Below are positions 15,862 to 25,158 of a stretch of DNA of 64,000 nt, piece by piece. The position numbers and the translations under genes were made by a program. How positions within the stretch are numbered: position 1 is the stretch's first letter; each line of letters opens with the position of its first letter. Where the stretch lies: NCBI RefSeq assembly GCF_900177715.1, contig NZ_FXWG01000002.1, positions 868,001 through 932,000 of the forward strand, in the 5' to 3' direction. The stretch comes from Altererythrobacter xiamenensis. Its GTDB lineage: Bacteria; Pseudomonadota; Alphaproteobacteria; Sphingomonadales; Sphingomonadaceae. The notes under the pieces were generated by a model that was given only the letters and a program-made list of their open reading frames with translations, ran no database searches and was not told the origin of the DNA.

Positions 15862-16149
15862 TTACTGGGCGTTGCCGCCGACTTCTTCGGTGTCGTCGAG
15901 ACTGTCACCCTCTTCCATGATGATGCTGTCGGTGTTGTCGCCTTCATCATCGGTGCTGAGGATTTCTCCGGTGACAGTCGCCTCTTCCTCGACATCGCCC
16001 TGCGTCAGAGCGCCTGTCATCCAGATGATCGTGAGAAGGCCGATCGCCAGGGCGGTGCCGATGCCAAGAACCCAGCGCATACGACCGCTGGTCTCGCCTG
16101 CGCTTGCAGCGTCATCGTCGATATGAATTTCGTCGCCTTCTTTATGCAC
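15862..16149 (-). CDS. Small single-pass membrane protein, acidic tail
   Basis: The protein of about 95 residues has an acidic N-terminus, one membrane helix (MRWVLGIGTALAIGLLTIIWMTGAL) and a strongly acidic tail rich in Glu, Asp and Thr. I recognise no family. The GTG at 16149 has GGGAG seven bases upstream and is preferred; a TTG at 16176 would add nine residues. It lies upstream of the DUF2945 operon on the same strand, but that operon has its own promoter in the gap. Confidence 0.6.
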   Translation of the reverse strand: MHKEGDEIHIDDDAASAGETSGRMRWVLGIGTALAIGLLTIIWMTGALTQGDVEEEATVTGEILSTDDEGDNTDSIIMEEGDSLDDTEEVGGNAQ

Positions 16150-16228
16150 GACTGTACTCCCTGTCCTATTCGTCAATCAAAAGCTGAACGTTCCACGCAG
16201 TGCGATGTTCCGCGCTGCAGCATTTCCA

Positions 16229-17068
16229 TCAATCGCGCAGCAGCTCGTTGATACCGGTTTTTGCGCGGGTTTGCGCGTCCACCGTCTTAACGATCACGGC
16301 GCAGTAGAGCGAGGGACCCGGCGATCCGTCGGGCAGGGGCTTGCCCGGAAGCGAGCCTGGCACGACCACCGCATAGGGCGGCACTTGTCCGCGATGAACT
16401 TCGCCGGTCGCACGATCGACAATCTTGGTCGAAGCGCCGAGATACACGCCCATGGATAGCACCGCGCCCTCGCCAACGCGGACCCCTTCTGCGACTTCGC
16501 TACGCGCACCGATGAAGGCCCCGTCGCCGATGATGACAGGTTCCGCCTGAAGCGGCTCGAGTACGCCGCCAATGCCGGCACCGCCAGAAATATGCACATT
16601 CTTGCCGATCTGTGCGCAAGAGCCGACGGTGGCCCAAGTGTCGACCATCGTACCTTCATCGACGAAGGCGCCGATATTGACGAAGCTTGGCATCAGGACA
16701 ACGCCCTTGCCGATAAAGCTGCCGCGCCGCGCAACAGCGCCGGGCACGACGCGGAAACCGGCGTCGCGGAAACGGTTCTCGCCCCATCCGGCGAACTTCG
16801 ATGCCACCTTGTCATAGGCGGGCTGTCCGGCAGAACCGCCTTCCATCACGCGATTGTCACGCAGGCGGAATGAGAGAAGCACCGCCTTCTTGAGCCATTG
16901 GTTGACCTGCCAATTGCCCGAGCCATCCGGTTCGGCAACCCGCGCCGCGCCGCTGTCGAGCATCTCGATCACTTCGGTTACGGCATCGCGCACATCGATG
17001 CTGCCGGGTGTCACGTTTTCCCGATCTTCCCATGCGGCATCGATCTTTGCGACTAACTCTTCTGACAT
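16229..17068 (-). CDS. dapD: Tetrahydrodipicolinate N-succinyltransferase
   Basis: The 279-residue enzyme transfers succinyl from succinyl-CoA to tetrahydrodipicolinate in the succinylase branch of lysine and diaminopimelate synthesis. The N-terminal helical domain ends at about residue 100; then a left-handed beta helix runs through hexapeptide repeats ([66 protein letters not shown]). [17 protein letters not shown] is the substrate loop typical of DapD. ATG at 17068 gives the usual length. Divergent from the subtilisin-like gene. Confidence 0.95.
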   Translation of the reverse strand: MSEELVAKIDAAWEDRENVTPGSIDVRDAVTEVIEMLDSGAARVAEPDGSGNWQVNQWLKKAVLLSFRLRDNRVMEGGSAGQPAYDKVASKFAGWGENRFRDAGFRVVPGAVARRGSFIGKGVVLMPSFVNIGAFVDEGTMVDTWATVGSCAQIGKNVHISGGAGIGGVLEPLQAEPVIIGDGAFIGARSEVAEGVRVGEGAVLSMGVYLGASTKIVDRATGEVHRGQVPPYAVVVPGSLPGKPLPDGSPGPSLYCAVIVKTVDAQTRAKTGINELLRD

Positions 17069-17235
17069 GTCGGCTCCACCGGTTTTTCCGTCGGTCTTGC
17101 TGCTAGCGGCGGGCAGGGGGCGCGGCAAGGAGATAGAAAGCAAAACTCGCTAAAGAAGCTCGGGAGAAGCCCTTGCCCGGATCGCGGGCATGCGCCAGAA
17201 AGGCGAGGACAGGGGCGGACGAGAAGGGTTGCAGA

Positions 17236-19641
17236 ATGTCCAGACCTGGCGGTTTGTCGCTTACCATTCGCGGTTTGACCGCGGTTTCGGCATTAGCCCT
17301 GCTTGCCGCCTGCGGGGGCGGTGGTGGCGGTGCCCCCATCAGCACGCCCGCACCGACTCCAAGCCCGACACCTACTCCCAGTCCTACCCCGACACCGACC
17401 CCTACGCCCGCTCCGCCTCCGACCAATTTCGACACGGCCGAGTATCGCCAATCGGACGGTCCAGCCCAGCACAATGCGATTGCTGCCTGGGAGGACGGGG
17501 TAACGGGCGGCGGATCCATTATTGCTGTCATCGATTCCGGCATTGATTCCGACAGCCCCGAATTCGCCGGGCGTATCCATCCCGATTCCACCGATGTCGT
17601 CGCCAATCGCGGTATCGACGGAGAAGACGATCACGGCACGAATGTCGCGCTCGTCGCGGCTGCCGCACGTGACAATACGGGGATGCTGGGCATAGCGTTC
17701 GACGCACAAGTGCTAGCGCTGAGGGCGGACGATGTCGGGTCATGCGGGAACGACACGCCGACGGATGCCTCGCTCAGCTGCCTGTTTGACGATCGCAGCA
17801 TTGCCGCCGGAATTGATCTTGCCGTGAGCTCGGGGGCCAACGTTATCAATATCAGCCTTGGCGGAGGGGCGGCCTCGCAAGTGGTATTCGACGCGGTGTC
17901 GCGTGCCTCGGCGGCGGGCGTTGTCATCGTCGTTTCCGCCGGTAACAGCGGCGATGGGTCCGACCCTGACATCGATCCCGATCAGCCCGACCCCTTCGCC
18001 CAGAGCCTGCTCAATGCTGGCAATGGCAATGTCATCATAGTCGGATCCGTTAATGCCGATGGCGCGATATCGGACTTCAGCAATCGCGCCGGCAACAATG
18101 CCACCTTCTTTATGACCGCACGCGGCGAGGCGGTGTGCTGTGTCTATGACAATGGCGAGCTGTTCGTCGAGACGATCAACGGACAGCAGTTCGTAACGCT
18201 TTTTTCGGGTACGAGCTTTTCCGCACCGCAGGTATCGGGCGCGGTGGCGCTGCTGGCGCAAGCCTTCCCGAACCTTACGGGACAAGAGATCGTCGAGATC
18301 CTGCTCGAAAGCGCCAGCGATGGCGGTGCTGCCGGTATTGATGCCGTTTATGGCCGGGGCATCCTCGATATAGCGGCGGCGCTGGCCCCTTCCGGAACGA
18401 CCACGCTGGCGGGGACGGGGACGCAGCTTGCGCTGTATGATGATGTCGCGATCGGCTCTGCCGCGATGGGCGACGCCATGCAGGGGCAGCAGATATCTGC
18501 CGTCATTCTCGACAAATATGACCGCGCCTATTCATACGAGCTTTCGGGCGGACTGCGGTCGGTCCAGTCGGTCGCGCCACGCCTTTACAATGCCGTCGAG
18601 CGCCGAGGCCGGTCGATGGCCGCAGGCAATCGCGCGGTTTCGCTCGCCTTTACCGTGGGCGATGGCCCGCGCGCGGCTGGCATGGACTGGGCGGGGCCCT
18701 TGCGCCTGACAGCCGACGAGGCAGATCAGGCGAAACTGCTGGCGATGCGCGTAGCAGCAAAACTCGCGCCTGCAACCGAGCTCGGCTTTGCCTTCAATCA
18801 GGACGCGAGCGGACTGGTTGCGCAGTTTAAAGGGCGCTCGGAAGAGGTTCAGCGTGCCGCATTCATGCTCGCACCCTCGGCCGGAAGCGGCTCGGGACTG
18901 GAGGCGCAGACCGACATTGCCTTCGCAGCGCGGCACGACCTAGGTGATTGGGGGGCGACGGTCTTTGCGCAGTCGGGCGATATCTGGCTCGGCGGCAATC
19001 GCCAGATCAGGGGCGAGTTGATCGAACGGATCGAGCGTGACGAGTTTCGCACTTTCGGCCTTGCTTTCGACCGCCAGATGCGCGGCGCCGATATTGCGCT
19101 TGGACTGCGCTGGATGGCAGAAGACCGCACCGTGCTCGGGGGCTTCTTTCACGAGGCGATCGGCGGCAGCGGCGCCGATACGGTGTTCGCCGATTTCGAC
19201 GTAGCAGGCGAGTTGGGAGCGAATTGGACTATCGGCGCGCAATGGACGCAGGGTCTTACCATGCCCCGGGCCAACGGCATTCTGGACGCGGGATCGCGCA
19301 TTAACAGTAACGCCTGGTCGTTCGACCTTATGCGAGAAGATACGCTGCGCGACGGCGACCGACTGGGCTTGCGCGTTAGCCAGCCTCTGCGTGTGGTGTC
19401 GGGCGGGCTAGACCTGAATCTGCCGATCGCCTTCGACTACGCGAGCGAGCGCGCGACAATCGCGCCTTACCGGCTCAATCTTGCGCCATCGGGGCGCGAA
19501 GTGATCGGTGAACTCAATTGGAGCAGTACCCTGTTCTGGGGGCATGCAGGGGCGAGCGTGTTCTACCGGCATGAACCGGGCCACTTCGCCAACCAGCGCG
19601 CCGATGTAGGCGCGCTGGTAAGCTTCGACGCAAGGTTCTGA
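17236..19641 (+). CDS. Subtilisin-like (S8) lipoprotein/autotransporter-type protease
   Basis: The 801-residue protein has a lipobox (LLAAC, Cys26), a Thr-Pro/Ser-Pro linker at residues 35-63 and an S8 domain with Asp100 (AVIDSGID), His133 (DDHGTN), Asn237 (SAGNSG) and Ser327 (SGTSFSAP). Residues from about 400 to 801 are beta-rich, and the protein ends in SFDARF with a terminal Phe, as in autotransporter or outer-membrane barrels. A lipid anchor together with a barrel-like end is unusual. The ATG at 17236 starts the signal sequence; there is no partner gene. It probably cleaves proteins at the cell surface. Confidence 0.88.
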   Translation: MSRPGGLSLTIRGLTAVSALALLAACGGGGGGAPISTPAPTPSPTPTPSPTPTPTPTPAPPPTNFDTAEYRQSDGPAQHNAIAAWEDGVTGGGSIIAVIDSGIDSDSPEFAGRIHPDSTDVVANRGIDGEDDHGTNVALVAAAARDNTGMLGIAFDAQVLALRADDVGSCGNDTPTDASLSCLFDDRSIAAGIDLAVSSGANVINISLGGGAASQVVFDAVSRASAAGVVIVVSAGNSGDGSDPDIDPDQPDPFAQSLLNAGNGNVIIVGSVNADGAISDFSNRAGNNATFFMTARGEAVCCVYDNGELFVETINGQQFVTLFSGTSFSAPQVSGAVALLAQAFPNLTGQEIVEILLESASDGGAAGIDAVYGRGILDIAAALAPSGTTTLAGTGTQLALYDDVAIGSAAMGDAMQGQQISAVILDKYDRAYSYELSGGLRSVQSVAPRLYNAVERRGRSMAAGNRAVSLAFTVGDGPRAAGMDWAGPLRLTADEADQAKLLAMRVAAKLAPATELGFAFNQDASGLVAQFKGRSEEVQRAAFMLAPSAGSGSGLEAQTDIAFAARHDLGDWGATVFAQSGDIWLGGNRQIRGELIERIERDEFRTFGLAFDRQMRGADIALGLRWMAEDRTVLGGFFHEAIGGSGADTVFADFDVAGELGANWTIGAQWTQGLTMPRANGILDAGSRINSNAWSFDLMREDTLRDGDRLGLRVSQPLRVVSGGLDLNLPIAFDYASERATIAPYRLNLAPSGREVIGELNWSSTLFWGHAGASVFYRHEPGHFANQRADVGALVSFDARF

Positions 19642-19701
19642 GCCTTTCGGATCTGGGCGAGGTCATGTCGAAGCTCGGCCGCATCTCTTTCAAGTTACGG
19701 T

Positions 19702-21249
19702 CTATCGGGTCAGGCGAAGGTTACCGATGCCCTGTCCGATTTCTTCAAAAACGTCTTCCAGGTCAGAGCCGTCGCTCGTGTAAAAATGCTCCGATGTAGT
19801 CGCACAGCCAGCGACATCTTCGGTATCCTCGACATCAAGTGCGATGACCCAGATCGTGACCCCCATGGCCTTGGCCACCCGGCAGGCGGATTCGAAGCGG
19901 GAAAGATGCTTGCTATCGAGACTGCTCCAGCCCTGCGTGCGTTCCTGAAACCGCTCGATGCCATGAGCCGAATAGAGCGTTTCGCCTGTATCAAGCATCC
20001 CATCCGTCATGAAGACGATGTGCTTGTTGATCGGAATATCTCCCCAATAGTCCGGGTTTTCCGACGCGAAAAAGCCGTTGCGAGAGATAAATCGGGTGCC
20101 CCAGAGCATACCGACATCGTGATAGGTTCCGCCCGTTACCCTTGAGGTTGCAGAACCGATGGCGGAGGTGAACGTGTCCTCATCCGCATAGGTGCGAAGC
20201 TTCTGCGCTTCAGCGGGGCAGCCCGTTTGGACCCACGAACCGCCGATGCGGTAGAAGCGGATCCCGCCTGACATTGCGGTATTGCTGTGAGAATGTTTGG
20301 GCGGATCGTAGCGGCCAAACTGCAGCTCTGGCTCGTTGCCCGCATTGCCGGCGACCGTGTCGACATCGGCGAGAGTGATCTCGTCGTCGATTTCGAACGG
20401 GTCGATATCGTTTCCGATACTCGGACGTTCTTCGATACAGGCGTTGCCGCTGGTCCTGAACTCCTGAGTATTGCCGCCGCTATTGCCGCCGCCACCGCCG
20501 TTGCCATTGGTGTTACCGCTGTTCCAGCTCGACTGGTTGATATGCACCCATTTCGTGAAAGTGCATCCGGCAGAGAAGCAATCCGAATCCTGCCCCACCA
20601 TCGGCTGGTCACGAAGAATGTCCTTGCTCTTGAGCGACCGACCGACATTCACGGTGTGGGAATAAGGCACGATGCCATAACGGGTGATGGAACCGTCATC
20701 TTCGTCAAGCGCACGGTAGAGCCCTGCGGCCGCCTCGCGCAGCCGAGCGATCTTTGTGCCGGAGCCGTTGCTCGGCGCATCTTCCATCGAGCCGGTCACA
20801 TCAAGCACCAGGACGATATCATTGTGGCCGAGGTCGCGCTTAGCGTCGCACGAGGCGGCGATATCGATGGTCTCATATCCGAACACGCGCATTAGCGATG
20901 TCGGAACGGTGGCGCTTGCCGATGCCAGCAATTCCGAGCTGTCGTCTTCATTGGGTGCGATTGCGAACTCGACGTCGCGACTTCCCTGCGTCCCTTCACG
21001 GAAGTTGAACTCGAAGAACTTCTCCGCTTCGGCCTTGTCTGCGCTCGTCCAGTCCGTGCCCTTCATGCTCTGCCTTCCGGCGAGCACCGCGGCATCGCAG
21101 GCATTCTGCAACTGGGCGCGGGTCATGTAGGCGGCCGTGACGTCGATCGCCGAACCGATCATGATCGTGAGCGGGATCAGCGCTGCTGCCATCAGTGCGA
21201 GCGTGTTGCCGGCCGTATCTTGGCTCAGCCTACCCATCAAAGTGGTCAT
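19702..21249 (-). CDS. TadG-like protein with von Willebrand A domain
   Basis: The 515-residue protein starts with the TadE/TadG-type N-terminus (QDTAGNTLALMAAALIPLTIMIGSAID, then an ARxQLQNACDAAVLAG-like stretch), a pseudopilin-like helix that anchors it in the inner membrane. A vWA domain follows with the metal site DVTGSMED near residue 155 and GG/Asn-rich inserts around 265-280. Six or more Cys in the exported part probably pair. It belongs to Flp/Tad pilus systems, but no tad, rcp or flp gene lies near, so it is an orphan. ATG at 21249 is chosen over upstream starts because it opens the family motif. Confidence 0.85.
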   Translation of the reverse strand: MTTLMGRLSQDTAGNTLALMAAALIPLTIMIGSAIDVTAAYMTRAQLQNACDAAVLAGRQSMKGTDWTSADKAEAEKFFEFNFREGTQGSRDVEFAIAPNEDDSSELLASASATVPTSLMRVFGYETIDIAASCDAKRDLGHNDIVLVLDVTGSMEDAPSNGSGTKIARLREAAAGLYRALDEDDGSITRYGIVPYSHTVNVGRSLKSKDILRDQPMVGQDSDCFSAGCTFTKWVHINQSSWNSGNTNGNGGGGGNSGGNTQEFRTSGNACIEERPSIGNDIDPFEIDDEITLADVDTVAGNAGNEPELQFGRYDPPKHSHSNTAMSGGIRFYRIGGSWVQTGCPAEAQKLRTYADEDTFTSAIGSATSRVTGGTYHDVGMLWGTRFISRNGFFASENPDYWGDIPINKHIVFMTDGMLDTGETLYSAHGIERFQERTQGWSSLDSKHLSRFESACRVAKAMGVTIWVIALDVEDTEDVAGCATTSEHFYTSDGSDLEDVFEEIGQGIGNLRLTR

Positions 21250-21582
21250 GAAAATCCCTTCCAATACTCGCAACCTGAGAAATACAGGATGAATATTAGT
21301 CTGGGCTATTATTTGAGTCTGAAACGAGTTGGTTGCCAGCGCGGTAAGAATTTACTGCGATTGCAAGGATAATACGAGAAAACTTCGAAATGTTAACATA
21401 AATTTGCCTTGATGCTTAGCCACAAGCTGCAAGGCGATCTGAACCTCGATGGTAATAGCCCTGTAAAGGGTTAGACAGCCTTGCTAGGTACGGTGGGCGT
21501 GCCTTTTGCCGCTGACCAAAACGCGAGCCAGTTACGGGTCGTCGTTTCGATCAGTGGCAATGGGCGGAAATTTATAAATTGG
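21250..21582. other. Intergenic region without a gene
   Basis: The 333 bases lie between the start of the TadG-like gene and the end of the phosphotransferase gene. The TadG-proximal part is AT-richer (around 21295-21410) and probably holds its promoter. I see no RNA gene, no convincing small protein and no strong terminator. Confidence 0.5.
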
Positions 21583-22665
21583 CTAGCTTGGCATCCCCGC
21601 TTCGCGGGCGAAATCATAGGCGCGCTCGATCAGCGGGGTAACCCGCTCGGACATCGACTTTGCATGGGCCGAGGAGGCCGTGCCATCGATGACGCGCTTC
21701 TTGATGCCCTGCATGATGCCGGCCAGGCGGAAGAGGTTGTAGGCGAAATACCAGTCCATCGGCGGAACTGGATAGCCGGTCCGCGCGACATAGCGTTCGA
21801 CTGCCTCTTCCATCGTCGGAATGCCGAGCTTCTCGAGATCGAGGCTGGCGAGGCCAGCGCGTCCGTCGCTCTCGTTCTTCCAGTTCAGCATGAGGTAGCT
21901 GAAGTCGGCAATCGGATCGCCCAGCGTCGAAAGCTCCCAATCGAGCACCGCGATGACGCGGTTTTCGGTCTTGTGGAAGATCATGTTGTCGAGCCGGTAG
22001 TCGCCATGGACGACCGAACTTTCATGCTGCGGCGGGATAGTCTCCGGCAACCACTCGATCAGCCGTTCCATCTTGGGCTGATGCTCGGTTTCGGAAAGCT
22101 TGTACTGCTTCGACCAGCGGCTGATCTGCCGCGCGCAATAATCGGTCGGCTTGCCATAGTCGCCAAGCCCGATCTCGTCCGGGTTCTTGAGGTGGAGATC
22201 GGCCATGGTGTCGATCATGGCGTAATAGATCTCGCGGCGTTCCTCCGGCGTGTTGTCGGGCAGGGCACCGTTCCAAAGGCTGCGCCCGTCCGCCATGCTC
22301 ATCACGAAGAACTTCGATCCGATGACCTCGGGATCCTCACACAGCCCGTAGGTGCGAGGGACGGGGAAGCCGGTGGGATAAAGTCCGGTCATCGCCGTAT
22401 ATTCGCGGTCGACCGCATGCGCGGACGGCAGGAGTTTCCCGAAGGGCTGACGGCGCAGAACGTAGGATGTCCCGGGAGTGTCGATCCGGTAGGTCGGGTT
22501 CGACTGCCCGCCCTTGAACTTGGTGTAGCTGATCGGTCCCGAAAAGCCCTCGACATTCTCGTCAAACCACTGGGTCAGGCGATCAAGGTCGAGCTGGTCC
22601 TTCTCCGGCACCTCGATCGTGCCGACCATCTCCTTGTCGAAATCGATCTTCGGCTCATCAGTCAT
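21583..22665 (-). CDS. APH-like phosphotransferase (ACAD10/LvaA type)
   Basis: The 360-residue kinase-fold protein has the small-molecule phosphotransferase catalytic loop VVHGDYRLDNMIFH (near residue 215-228) and metal Asp in AVLDWELSTLGDP. The N-lobe has KFKGGQSNPTYRI and YVLRRQP (ATP-binding Lys region replaced by RR). This is the subfamily fused to acyl-CoA dehydrogenase in mammalian ACAD10/ACAD11 and found as LvaA in Pseudomonas, where it phosphorylates 4-hydroxyacyl-CoA. The start overlaps the alcohol dehydrogenase stop by one base (TGATG), and an ACAD11-like dehydrogenase is in the same operon. Confidence 0.88.
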   Translation of the reverse strand: MTDEPKIDFDKEMVGTIEVPEKDQLDLDRLTQWFDENVEGFSGPISYTKFKGGQSNPTYRIDTPGTSYVLRRQPFGKLLPSAHAVDREYTAMTGLYPTGFPVPRTYGLCEDPEVIGSKFFVMSMADGRSLWNGALPDNTPEERREIYYAMIDTMADLHLKNPDEIGLGDYGKPTDYCARQISRWSKQYKLSETEHQPKMERLIEWLPETIPPQHESSVVHGDYRLDNMIFHKTENRVIAVLDWELSTLGDPIADFSYLMLNWKNESDGRAGLASLDLEKLGIPTMEEAVERYVARTGYPVPPMDWYFAYNLFRLAGIMQGIKKRVIDGTASSAHAKSMSERVTPLIERAYDFAREAGMPS

Positions 22666-23753
22666 CAGTCGAACACCACCACGCTTCGTGCCGAATGCCC
22701 CTCGCGCATCTTGTCGAACCCCTTGTTGATGTCCTCAAGCGGAATGCGCTCGGCAATGATCGTGTCGAGATCGAGCAGACCCCGCATGTAGAAATCGACG
22801 AGGCGCGGGAGATCGACCGGGAAATGGTTTTCGCCCATGATCGCGCCTTGCAGCTTCTTGCCCGAAAGCAGGTCCATCGCACCGAGTCCGACCTTGCAGT
22901 CAAGCGGCATCATGCCGAGGATGATCGCGGTGCCGCCACGCCGGAGCGAGGCGACCGCGAGATCCGCCGAAGCCTGTCGGCCGACTGCCTCGATGCCATA
23001 ATGCACGCCGCCGCCCGAGATTTCGATGATCTGTTTGGCGGCATCGTCTGCCATCGCATCGACGGTGTGCGATGCGCCCAGAACCTTGGCGAGTTCACGC
23101 TTTTCGGGGAGCGGGTCGGCTGCAATGACCTTGCCGGCCCCTGCAATCTTCGCCGCATTGATCGCGGCGAGGCCGACCCCGCCGCAACCGACCACCAGCA
23201 CGGTTTCACCGGGCGTGACCTTGGCCGCGTTGAAGATCGTGCCAGCGCCGGTCGTCACCGCACAGCCGATCACGGCTGCACGATCGAGCGGCATGTCCTT
23301 GTCGATCGCGACACAGGCATGTTCGTGGATCAGCATCTGTTCGGAGAAGGCCGAAAGGTTGAGCATCTGGTTGACCAACTCGCCACCATTGCGCGTGATA
23401 CGCGGGGCGCCGTCGGCGCCGCGTCGCGTGTCAGCCCCGAGGCACAAGGCCATGCGGCCCGTGACACAGAACTCGCAATGGCCGCAGAATGCGCTGAGGC
23501 AGGACACCACGTGGTCGCCCGGCTTCACCGTCTTCACTTCGCTGCCTACGGCGCGGACCACGCCAGCGGCCTCGTGACCCGGAATGGCAGGGAGCGGGTG
23601 CGGATAGGCACCGTCGATGAAGTGAAGGTCCGAGTGGCAGAGACCGCACGCCTTGGTATCGATCAGCACTTCATGAGGAGCGGGATCGGCGATTTCGACG
23701 TCGCCGATGACAAGCCCTTCACCCGGTTTTTCGAGAATTGCAGCCTTTGCCAT
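22665..23753 (-). CDS. Zinc-dependent alcohol dehydrogenase
   Basis: The 362-residue medium-chain dehydrogenase has the catalytic zinc ligands CGLCHSD (residues 36-42) and GHEAAGVV. The structural zinc cysteines are CGHCEFCVTGRMALC, and the NAD site VVGCGGVGLAAINAAK has Asp at the end of the second strand (IAADPLPEK). It oxidises an alcohol to aldehyde or ketone with NAD. Its ATG overlaps the upstream stop (TAATG) and its stop overlaps the next ATG, so it sits in a tightly coupled three-gene operon. In this setting a hydroxy fatty-acid derivative is a likely substrate, by inference. Confidence 0.92.
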   Translation of the reverse strand: MAKAAILEKPGEGLVIGDVEIADPAPHEVLIDTKACGLCHSDLHFIDGAYPHPLPAIPGHEAAGVVRAVGSEVKTVKPGDHVVSCLSAFCGHCEFCVTGRMALCLGADTRRGADGAPRITRNGGELVNQMLNLSAFSEQMLIHEHACVAIDKDMPLDRAAVIGCAVTTGAGTIFNAAKVTPGETVLVVGCGGVGLAAINAAKIAGAGKVIAADPLPEKRELAKVLGASHTVDAMADDAAKQIIEISGGGVHYGIEAVGRQASADLAVASLRRGGTAIILGMMPLDCKVGLGAMDLLSGKKLQGAIMGENHFPVDLPRLVDFYMRGLLDLDTIIAERIPLEDINKGFDKMREGHSARSVVVFD

Positions 23754-25087
23754 TAGCGCGCTACTCCCATGTCGCCGGAGCTGTAATTGTCATCGCCCGG
23801 AGCAGGCGCGCGGCCTTCGCGAAGTGCGTTGGCGGTCGGTCCTTCCTGCGGCAGGTGCTTGGCGAACTCCATTCGCGCGATCGAACGGGCGTGAACTTCG
23901 TCCGGACCATCGGCGAGGCGCAGCGTACGCTGATGGGCATAAGCGCTGGCAAGGCCGTAGTCTTCCGACACGCCGCCGCCGCCGTGCGCCTGGATTGCAT
24001 CATCGATGATCCGGAGCGCCATGTTCGGCGCCTGGACCTTGATCATGGCGATTTCCTGCTTGGCAGACTTGTTGCCGACCTTGTCCATCATGTCGGCAGC
24101 CTTGAGGCACAGCAGGCGCGTCATGTCGATATCGATGCGCGCACGCGCGACCCGCTCTTCCCAGACCGAGTGCTTGTAGATCGGCTTGCCGAAAGCTTCA
24201 CGCTCCTGCAGGCGCTGGCACATCTTCGACAGCGCTTCTTCGGCGACGCCAATCGTGCGCATGCAGTGGTGGATGCGGCCCGGGCCGAGACGGCCCTGCG
24301 CGATCTCGAAGCCGCGGCCTTCGCCCAGCAGCATATTGCTGACGGGGACGCGGACGTCCTTGAGTTCCACTTCCATGTGGCCGTGCGGTGCATCGTCATA
24401 GCCGAACACGGGCAGGTGACGGATGACGTTTACGCCGGGCGCGTCGATCGGCATCAGCACCATCGACTGCTGGGCGTGGCGCTTGGCCTCGAAATCGGTC
24501 TTGCCCATGACGATCGCGACCTTGCAGCGCGGATCGCCGAGGCCCGAGGACCACCATTTCCGGCCATTTATGACGTACTCATCGCCATCGCGTTCGATCC
24601 GGGTCTCGATATTGGTCGCGTCCGAGCTGGCGGTGAACGGTTCGGTCATCAGGAAGGCCGAACGGATCTCGCCGTTCATGATCGGCCGCAGCCACTCTTC
24701 CTTCTGCTCGAGCGTGCCGTAGCGGTGGAACACTTCCATGTTGCCGGTATCGGGCGCCGAGCAGTTGAAGACTTCAGACGCGAAACCGATGCGGCCCATT
24801 TCCTCGGCGCACAATGCATATTCCAGGTTGGTAAGGCCCGGACCTTCGAACTCGAACGACTCCTCGACGTGGTGATGACCATCATTGCGCGGCGGCATGA
24901 AGAGGTTCCAGATACCCTCTGCCTTGGCCTTTGCCTTTAGCTCCTCGACCACCGGGATGACCTTCCAGCGATCGCCCTCGGCATCCTGCTGCTTGTAGGT
25001 CGGCACTGCCGGGCGGACGTGGTTGTCGATGAAACCCTTCACGCGGTCGCGCCAGTATTGCTGACGTTCTGTCGGTTCGAAATCCAT
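23753..25087 (-). CDS. Acyl-CoA dehydrogenase, ACAD10/11 (LvaC)-like
   Basis: The 444-residue flavoprotein has the FAD/substrate motif [18 protein letters not shown], then [27 protein letters not shown], and the C-terminal [34 protein letters not shown]. The ending [12 protein letters not shown] marks the ACAD10/11-like branch. In this branch the enzyme acts on 4-phosphorylated acyl-CoA made by the companion kinase and the net result is conversion of 4-hydroxyacyl-CoA to a 3-hydroxy or enoyl form that enters beta-oxidation. First gene of the three-gene operon; it starts at the ATG at 25087 and a GACAGGAGACAG site precedes it. Confidence 0.9.
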   Translation of the reverse strand: MDFEPTERQQYWRDRVKGFIDNHVRPAVPTYKQQDAEGDRWKVIPVVEELKAKAKAEGIWNLFMPPRNDGHHHVEESFEFEGPGLTNLEYALCAEEMGRIGFASEVFNCSAPDTGNMEVFHRYGTLEQKEEWLRPIMNGEIRSAFLMTEPFTASSDATNIETRIERDGDEYVINGRKWWSSGLGDPRCKVAIVMGKTDFEAKRHAQQSMVLMPIDAPGVNVIRHLPVFGYDDAPHGHMEVELKDVRVPVSNMLLGEGRGFEIAQGRLGPGRIHHCMRTIGVAEEALSKMCQRLQEREAFGKPIYKHSVWEERVARARIDIDMTRLLCLKAADMMDKVGNKSAKQEIAMIKVQAPNMALRIIDDAIQAHGGGGVSEDYGLASAYAHQRTLRLADGPDEVHARSIARMEFAKHLPQEGPTANALREGRAPAPGDDNYSSGDMGVAR

Positions 25088-25158
25088 AGCCTGTCTCCTG
25101 TCTCTCTTGTCCTGTGATTGGTTTGACCGTGGCAGAGCCTAATGGCTGCGCCAAGTAT

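Noticed and set aside
21481-22791. Long open frame on the plus strand opposite the phosphotransferase
   Set aside because: It mirrors the codon pattern of the minus-strand kinase gene, has no motifs, and the kinase has HGDYRLDN and other conserved blocks.
22695-24940. Two long plus-strand frames opposite the alcohol and acyl-CoA dehydrogenases
   Set aside because: They are antisense shadows of GC-rich genes. Composition is Arg/His-rich and lacks domains, while the minus-strand genes have full family signatures.
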